From assembly GCA_030035585.1 (NCBI GenBank), contig CM057480.1, positions 7,061,001 to 7,125,000 of the forward strand: a DNA stretch of 64,000 bases. The letters are read 5' to 3'. Positions 57,480 through 64,000 of this stretch are shown piece after piece (positions within the stretch are counted from its first letter, which is position 1; every line of letters begins with the position of its first letter). The translations under genes and the position numbers were made by a program. This DNA comes from Dugong dugon. Its lineage: Eukaryota > Chordata > Mammalia > Sirenia > Dugongidae. The notes beneath the pieces are model-generated. The model had not been told where the DNA came from. It ran no database searches and saw only the letters and a program-made list of their open reading frames with translations.

Positions 57480-58496
57480 GATTCAGCCTGTGAGCTGTTG
57501 TTGTTTGTTCTCAGATTGAAGGACTCCCTTTAATAAGTCTTGTAAATTTGGTTTGTTTCTTAGATACTCCCTTAACTTCTGTTATCTGGAAATGTCCTAA
57601 CTTCACCATCATATTTGCACGACAGTTTTGCAGGATATATTATTCTTGGCTGGCAATTCTTTTCTTTCAAGGTTTTATATATGTCATCCCATTGCCTTCT
57701 TGCCTGCATGGTTTCTGCCAAATAATCTGAGCTTAGTCTTATTGTTTCTCCTCTGTATGTGACTTTTTGTTTTTCTCAAGCTCCTCTCAGGATTCTTTGT
57801 TTGTCTTTGGTTTTGGTGAGTGTGATTATGATATATTGTGGTGATTTTCTTTTAGAGTCTATCCTATATGGGGTTCATTGAGCTTCTTGGATGGCCAGTT
57901 TTTCATCTTTCATGATATTGGGAAGTTTTCTGTCAGCAATTCTTCAATGATCCTCTCTGTGTTTTCTGTTTTCTCCTCCTGTTCTGGAACTCCAACCACC
58001 CTTGAAAATTTTTGCTTTTGATTGTATCCCACATAATTCTCAGGGTCTCTTCATTTTTCTTTGTTCTTTTTTCTGATTTTTCCTCAAACAAAGTTGTAGC
58101 CAAGTGTTTGTCTTCAAGTTCGCTCATCCTGTCTTCCAGCATTTCAAACCTCCTCCTCAGCCCTTCTATGACACCATCCATTTCTGAAATCTTGTTGTTT
58201 ACCTTTTGGATTTCTAATTGTTGTTTTTGTATGATTTCTAGTTGTGAATTTATTTTGGCATTTTGTTCCTGCATTATTTTTCTGAATTATTCCATTTGTT
58301 GGTCTGTATTTTCTATGAATTTGTCTGCCTTTTCCATGAATTCGTCTATTTTTTCCTCATTTTTGTCTGCCTTTTGCTTCAACTCTTGGATAGCTCTGAA
58401 TATTAGAGATTTGAATTCCCTATCAGGTAGTTCTAGTGCCTTTTCTTCTACCGGAAGGTCATCTGGTGTTTTATTTTGGATGCCTACTGGAACCAT
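57480..58496 (-). pseudogene. L1 ORF1, decayed
   Basis: Start at 58496 (MVPVGIQNKTPDDLPVEEKA). An in-frame stop at 58287-58289 splits it from the coiled coil (58274 leftward: QLEIIQKQQLEIQKVNNKI). The frame is lost again near 58000. Further left, nucleotide sequence still resembles the RNA-binding and C-terminal domains. Normally the ORF1 trimer coats L1 RNA; this copy cannot make it. Confidence 0.88.
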
Positions 58497-58904
58497 CCTG
58501 TCCTGTTTTTGTAAATGTTTTTATATTGTCTGCTGTCTTTGAGGCATTCAGTAGTTATTTTCCTTGTTTATTGATTGTAGATTTGTTTCATCCTGATTTT
58601 TTGTTTTATTTGGTTATGTCTGAGCAGGAGGGTTGTGTGTTCTTTGTTGTTTGCTCATCTGTGGGCATGATACTTTTTGCTTCCTTCTCCAATTGGCAGG
58701 GTCAGTCGCTCAGATATGGTACAGCAGAGCAGGTCTAGCTGAAGAGGAGTTGCTGGGATGGGTTGTTTGTGGCACTTACTAGGGCCAACAAGGCGGGCCA
58801 GTAACCAGTGCAGGGCAGGTTCCAGTAGGCTGTGCCTGAGCTGCCTGTGGGTGTGATGTTCAGTGCATGGTGCAGGTAGGCAGGATGGAGGGGGGAGACT
58901 GTGA

Positions 58905-59700
58905 TGTGTGGAGCTAAAATGGGTATGGGAAAGAGGAGAGAGAGGAGAGAGAAACAGGAGCCAAAAACAAAGAAACAAAAAAGAGTGCGAAAGGAGCTTA
59001 CCATTGGAGTGGAGAGATGAGAGACTATGAAATAGAGAAAAACAAAAAGGAGAAGAAGAAAAAATAAAAATTAGAAAGAAAAAAGAAAAGCAAATCCCCA
59101 GGGATCCCACTGGTGTGGCTGCGAGGTCTGCAAAAGTTGCTCCCAGGCCATGAAGTACAGTCTGGCAAAAAGGGTAGAGGTGTCACTCAGCACCAGGTAT
59201 TCAGGAGATAGGAAGAGAAGGTAAGCATAGACAGATGAGAAACTGAGTAATAGAGAAAGACAAAAAGGGAAAAAGAGAGAAAACAAAACAAAACAAATAA
59301 AACAAACAAGATAACCCCCCCCAAAAAAAAAACAGAAAAGAAAAGAAGAAATGCCCTCAAGGATCCCTCTGCATGTCTGCACAAACTGAGGGGGTAGGTC
59401 CCAAGTCACACAGTACTACATGGCTAGAATGGGGTCCCAATTTGAGAAAGGAAAAAGAAAACAAAGAAATAAGCAATTCAAAACAAACAAAGCCCCGGGA
59501 TCCTGCCAGCATGGCAGCACGGGCTGGGAGGAAGTCCCACACTTAAGCAGCACATCACAGCCTCTCAGGAAGAAGCAAAGATGGCACACATAGCCAGGTA
59601 TTTGAGAGAAAGGAGAGGGAAGTGGTGAGAGGTATGGAAGAAATGAAAAGATGCTGAAAAAAGCAACACCTTCAGCCAAAAAATGGCACTCAGGGAGCTG
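58905..59700 (-). repeat. Imperfect tandem units in the L1 5' UTR
   Basis: Recurring blocks: gatgagaaactgagtaatag-like at ~59013 and ~59235; ggatcc-centred blocks at ~59100, ~59360 and ~59498; ccaggtatt plus purine tract at ~59192 and ~59597. Spacing is irregular (140-260 bases), so these are diverged monomer-like units. Confidence 0.65.
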
Positions 59701-60174
59701 GCCAGTGCGGGCAGGTGGAATCCAAGCAGCAGTGGGGTGAAGCTGGTGCTTCCCGGTGAAGAGACTGTGGGCACAGGAAGCAGAGGAGGCTGAGTGCCGG
59801 TGAAGAAGGCTGGAGGGTGGGAAAGTGTATATTGCTGGTTACCAGTTGTTGTGTCTCCTGCTGGAAGCTCTGTGAAGCTGCTTTCCCGTACTCGCTGTTC
59901 ACCGATCTCTGATAGGAGTCCAAGATGGTGGATTCGTGCTGCGTTAGCTGATAGGGGACCTCTGCATGTATCTCTCCTCACTCTCTGTTCTCTGTCAGTT
60001 TCTTATTCTGTTCAGTGCTTGGCTGAGTTCTTTATCCGTTCATTTGATGCTTAGGGTTTCAGGACTGACATTTTCTCTGCTTGGCTTAGTTTTTTGTACC
60101 TTTGCTGTGGAGGGATGGCATGGTGCTTCTGTGTATAGTGCCATGTTGCCTAGAAGTCTGGATTGCATCTATTT

Positions 60175-60852
60175 ATAGCACATGTGTGTGACACTATTAT
60201 TTTTCATTCTTCCAGAAGCTGAATGAGGGTCACTAAGGCTACCGGACACCAGAACAAAGACATGGCCCTGCGTGAGTCCAATACATACAAGAACAAAGAC
60301 ACAGCGCCTCCGTGGAAGAATGTTCTGTGTGGCCAGCGAGATAAAACAAACAGAATGCTAACACTGCAACGAAGCCAAGGATTAGAGCCAACGAAATGGA
60401 ATCCTGTCAAGAAATGCTCAGAGATTCATTCAGGGGGAGCAATAAATGGCTTGGGGTACTTAGAGCAGACTCATGGCCTCAAGGAGTCACGGACCAGTGT
60501 GAGTGGCTACATTCCAGGCAGGCACGAGGCTGGGGCTTGGCACCTACTTGCTATGTGGATGGGGGTGAAAGGCCAGAGAATTGGCAGCACTTGGGATGGT
60601 AGTGAAAGATATGGAGGGAGAGGGCGGTTGAGGCCATGTTGTGGAACGCTTGGAATGGCAGGCTAAGGAGTTCAGATCTTATTTAATGGGCAGGCAATGA
60701 TGGAACCAGAGGTATTTTTGAAAAACTATTCTGGCATCAGTGTTTCAGAGTTGGCCCATCGGCAACATCCCCTTTGGAAATGGCTGTGTGGGGAGAACCA
60801 GTCACTGACTCGGGCACGGGCTACTCCTCAGGAAGATCTGTTCCAACGTAAC
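60175..60852. other. Unassigned intron 1 sequence
   Basis: The 147-codon open frame at 60223-60666 has no recognisable domain or codon pattern. No gene called. Confidence 0.4.
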
Positions 60853-60865
60853 ATTGCCTAGAAGG

Positions 60866-61071
60866 AGCGCTAGTATGCAAACGGTTAAGCACTCGACTAC
60901 TAACCAAAAGGTTGGCAGTTTGAACCCACCCAGTGGCTCTGCGGGAGAAAGACATGGCAATCTGCTTCTGTAAAGATTACAGCCGAGAAAATCTCATGGG
61001 GCAGTTCTACTCTGTCACGTGGGTCACTATGAGTCTAAATGGACTCGATGGCATCTAATAACAACAACAAT
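60866..61071 (+). mobile_element. AfroSINE with perfect 13-bp target-site duplication
   Basis: Long form, ends 'gatggcatctaataacaaca'. attgcctagaagg occurs at 60853-60865 and 61072-61084. Confidence 0.95.
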
Positions 61072-61084
61072 ATTGCCTAGAAGG

Positions 61085-62171
61085 CCGGTGGCCTCTACAC
61101 CTCTCCTGGTTGCCTTTGATTTGTCTTGGAATCAGCACCTGCCTTCCTGAGAGAAGGTTCCAAAATTCCAAAACCAGATACCCCGAGCTGACTTTTTTCA
61201 CAAGTCCCACTAAGTGTCTCCCTCGTTTGATGCCATTGACTTCTATAGCTCCTGCGAAGGTAGTGCCCCTCTGCTCAGTGGGTCAAACGCTCTGCCCAGA
61301 ATTTTACAGTCAGTCACTGGCCCCTTGAGACTTCCTCCATGCCTGCTGATCGATGAGAAAGAGCCTTGTGCAGCGCACAAATAATCCTGGGGAGGATGTG
61401 TTATATGCTGGACTGTGGGAAGCCACATTATCTTGGAGCATCGATTTTATTCAAAGATGTGGGGTGAGATAGGGAGGGGAGAAGTTAAGTAGTATCCCAG
61501 ATAAATAATTATATTTCATCAGAAAATAAAACCGTAAATATCGTGGGGGAGATCACACCTCAAAGGGACTCTAGAAACAAAATATCCTACTTCAAAAAAA
61601 ATGACCTGGGCAAACACGTTCACTCTCTGAGGTTCGGTGGAAAAACTTGATAAGCCCAGACTCATAGAAACAAGTCTCGTTAATTTAGACACCTACTGTG
61701 AAATTTCTCTTCCATTAAGCCTTAAAAAAAGCGAGGTCTCCTCCCCTACTCTAGGGGCAAACACATTATTTGAGGTTCAGCACAGTCTTTTATCTGAAGA
61801 ACAGATGACTGTGGAGGTTGTTTTTTAAGCTTGCCAGTAACAATGCATCTTCACTACTGGAACTTTTTTTTTTTTTTTTAACTGAGCTACACCTAAGAAC
61901 CCCTTAGTCTATTTCACAATTTAAATAGGCATGTAATGATCCTCTGGGGACGGCCATAAATCAGTGCTCCCATTAAAACTGGAGCAAGAAGCTGCTGCTA
62001 ATTGAGCTGAAATTTTAAACGATTCATCAAGCTCCTTCCCAGGCAAGATGATGCTAGGAGACCTCCTTGTCCTTAGATGAGTTTAACAGTAGTAGTTCCC
62101 TAAATGAGGAAAATGACGTTCTCAGAGAAGCATGACATACCCACAAGAAGCCAACAGACCTGAGATGACTA
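61085..62171. other. Repeat-poor intron 1 sequence, possible conserved element at about 61900-62060
   Basis: Apart from a poly-T at 61865-61879 I see no repeat. 61900-62060 has balanced composition and homeodomain-like motifs (taatga, gctaattgag), which suggests, but does not show, a conserved non-coding element. Confidence 0.3.
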
Positions 62172-62377
62172 CCATATTTTTACACAAATAACGCACACCT
62201 TCTGTTTGCCAACCGTGCCCTCCCTCACAAGGTATTTTCGTAAATGTGCTATGCTAATTTTTTTACAGCAACATGTTTAAAACATTAGCATAGCAGCGCT
62301 TATGAAAATACTTCAAGGGGGGAGGGGTGGTTGGCAAACAAACTTAGAAGGCATGCGTTATTTGGATAAAAATCTGG
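62172..62377. mobile_element. Palindromic MITE-like element
   Basis: The left arm 'ccatatttttacacaaataa' through 'tgtttgccaaccgtgccctc' is the reverse complement of the right arm ending 'gttatttggataaaaatctgg'. The arms meet near 62270-62290 ('caacatgtttaaaacattag'). About 206 bases, no coding capacity; target duplication not identified. Confidence 0.75.
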
Positions 62378-62456
62378 CGTATAAATTGGTGGTTTGCGCA
62401 CTGTAGGCAGCAGAATTCCTGCTCAAAGTTTTACATACAAACATCTACAATATTTT

Positions 62457-62666
62457 TGTTGTTGTTGTTAGTTGCCGGTGAGTTGATTCCGACTCTTGGG
62501 TGACCCCACGTGTGCGGAGTAGAACTGCTCCACAGGGTTTCAAGGCAGTGACCTTTCTGAAGCAGATTGCCAGGCCGGTCTTCTGAGGCACCTCTGGGTG
62601 GGTTCGAACCACCAACCTTTTGGCTAGCAGTTGAGTGCTTAACCTTTTGTACTACCCAGGGACTCC
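62457..62666 (-). mobile_element. AfroSINE, older long form
   Basis: Starts (TTG)n, ends 'tactacccagggactcc'. Contains 'ttctgaggcacctctgggtg'. acaatat lies on both sides. Confidence 0.92.
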
Positions 62667-63749
62667 ACAATATGCCAAACCCATATTCTCTTTTGGAAGA
62701 AAAGGCCCAGAGAATGTTTTCCTCAAGAGATAACTTAAAGCCTGTTTGGATGGAATGGGTTTTCAGAATTCACCAGGTACAGCTATCGACTGGAAAAATG
62801 TTTTCAGGTTACAAGCAAACAGCTTCCCAAGTGGACTCCTTCTGGGAGTCCACTTTGTTGTTCTTACGTAAATAGGGCAACAGGCCATCTTGCAAACCAC
62901 TGGTGAAATCAGAGTCTGAGAATTGTGAAATATTGTAGAAATGAAGGGAGAAGTCTAAATAGAAAAATAAAGCCCAGCCAACTTGACTAGCTAGCTGGAA
63001 AAACAGGGGGGCTGGCATATCAAAGTGGAAGTTTACCAGCAATCCTCAGAATTCACTTCAACTGTTTCAAAAGCTGCTTCTTCCACTCAACTTTTTACAG
63101 GGCTGTTAGCAACTGGCAAAACTAATCAGTCTTGGCCTTGCCTACCACATTTTACAGGGAAGAAAAAAGAAAGCGCTAGCATTGCTTCAGTACCTATCAC
63201 GGGCTTCCAAAGCACCATCACAATTTCTATAGCAACTCGATGGTGTCAGTAATTTTACCCACAGTTTTAAAACAGGGAAGCAGGCTAAGCTGTAAACTTG
63301 CCAAAGCCACATAGCCACTGGCAAGAGGCAGGGGCAGGATCCACACTCAATTTCCTCACCTCTAGAGGCTGGACTGGTTTATAGGATCCTTGACCAGTCT
63401 TTTGAGTTATGCTCAAAAAGCCACAAACGGGTGTGGTAGTTCTGGGTCTTTCCATAACAGACCCCCTCTGGTAGAGCTTGAGCAGGAAGGGGCTTTGTTA
63501 CAAAGCTCTCCAGGTGTCTCTTGGGCCCCAAGAAAAGCTTGTGTGACTCTTTTGCTGGTTCAGAAACAACAGGGAAATATTCATGTGCAATGACGTACAA
63601 TTTGTGATTTGAGTGTCAAAGCATGGTCAGGCTGGCATCAATTTAATAAATAAGCAAGCAAATGAATAAGTCTGTCTGCCCACCTGCCTACTTACCTCCC
63701 TACCAAGAGAGGGTGAAAGAGGGTAAAAACAAGGTGGCCATTGTTGTAA
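62667..63749. other. Repeat-poor intron 1 sequence
   Basis: No exon or repeat recognised. The short direct repeat 'gactccttctgggagtccac' at 62833-62852 is locally palindromic. Confidence 0.35.
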
Positions 63750-63944
63750 AGAGTCCCCTGGTGAGGCAAACAGTTAACACACTCAGCTGCTAATGAAAAG
63801 GCTGGAGATCTGAGTCCATCCAGAGGTGCCTCGGAAGAAAGGTCTTACAATCTACTTCCAAAAAATCAGCTACTGAAAATCCTTTGAAGCACAGTTCTAC
63901 TCTGACACACGAGGTCAGAATCTACTCGATGGCAACTGTTTTCT
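63750..63944 (+). mobile_element. AfroSINE, older long form
   Basis: 'gagtcccctggtgaggcaaa' head, 'ccagaggtgcctcggaagaa' block, 'actcgatggcaactg' tail. Confidence 0.9.
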
Positions 63945-64000
63945 TATCACTGTGAATGGTCTAAAATGAGGATGGAGAGTTTGGGAAAAACATGGAAATT

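Larger units (their letters stand above)
53971..60157 (-). mobile_element. L1 with both termini and a 17-bp target-site duplication, internally rearranged
   Basis: ctggattgcttctattt (53954-53970) and ctggattgcatctattt (60158-60174) differ at one base and bracket the element. On the minus strand it reads: 5' UTR (60157 to about 58500), ORF1 (to about 57480), a long spacer, ORF2 endonuclease and early RT (57055 to about 55130), an opposite-orientation L1 3' UTR (55125-54485), then its own 3' UTR and poly-A (54480-53971). The second half of ORF2 is gone, so it cannot be autonomous. Confidence 0.88.
32516..64000 (-). other. CMTM8: CMTM8 intron 1 (3' part; exon 1 outside the window)
   Basis: Human exon 1 encodes about 49 residues ending just before the Val that opens exon 2, and human intron 1 is very long (from memory). 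No matching exon, CpG island or start region occurs in 32516-64000, so exon 1 should lie further right. Confidence 0.8.

Noticed and set aside
58012..58542. Longest open frame in the window (176 codons, plus strand)
   Set aside because: It is the reverse strand of the L1 ORF1 remnant; the low-complexity Ser/Leu/Phe-rich translation is a shadow.
60223..60666. 147-codon open frame, plus strand
   Set aside because: No domain, no splice context, no conserved pattern; lies in intron 1 next to an L1 end.

Overview
The window is mammalian nuclear DNA from an afrotherian, most likely an elephant. About 28 tRNA-derived SINEs of the AfroSINE type, roughly ten RTE-class LINE fragments whose 3' ends resemble the SINE tails, and L1 3' UTRs of a type I recall from elephant sequence are spread over the whole window. 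There is no bacterial, viral or organellar gene organisation. Species is inferred from repeats only.

The one protein-coding gene I can support is CMTM8 (CKLF-like MARVEL transmembrane domain containing 8) on the minus strand. Its last three coding exons lie at 32342-32515 (exon 2), 18754-18870 (exon 3) and 17168-17251 (exon 4, with the stop). All have consensus splice sites and join in phase 0, giving 124 residues of MARVEL domain. Exon 1 (about 49 residues in human, from memory) is not in the window and should lie beyond 64000, so everything right of 32516 is intron 1. A poly(A) signal at 16917-16922 probably ends the mRNA. In human, CMTM7 follows CMTM8 on the same strand; the CpG-rich first ~130 bases fit the upstream edge of a CMTM7 promoter, with the gene itself beyond position 1.

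Layout: 1-16900 is the CMTM8-CMTM7 intergenic region, made of L1, RTE, AfroSINE, MIR, MER5-like and LTR-like repeats. 16900-17251 is the 3' UTR and exon 4. 17252-18753 is intron 3. 18871-32341 is intron 2. 32516-64000 is the 3' part of intron 1, holding a 6.2 kb L1 at 53971-60157 bounded by a 17-bp target-site duplication, and a 5'-complete but 3'-truncated L1 at 45335-46895.

The most notable material is in the mobile elements: two RTE/SINE chimaeras of opposite polarity; a second, tRNA-Gly-like SINE family; a long-TIR DNA transposon inserted inside an AfroSINE, hence younger than that SINE; two palindromic MITE-like elements; a recent 135-bp tandem duplication 740 bp from CMTM8 exon 2; and an inverted L1-derived pair flanking exons 3 and 4. 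No CRISPR, operon, functional tRNA or rRNA gene, or intact retrotransposon ORF was found.
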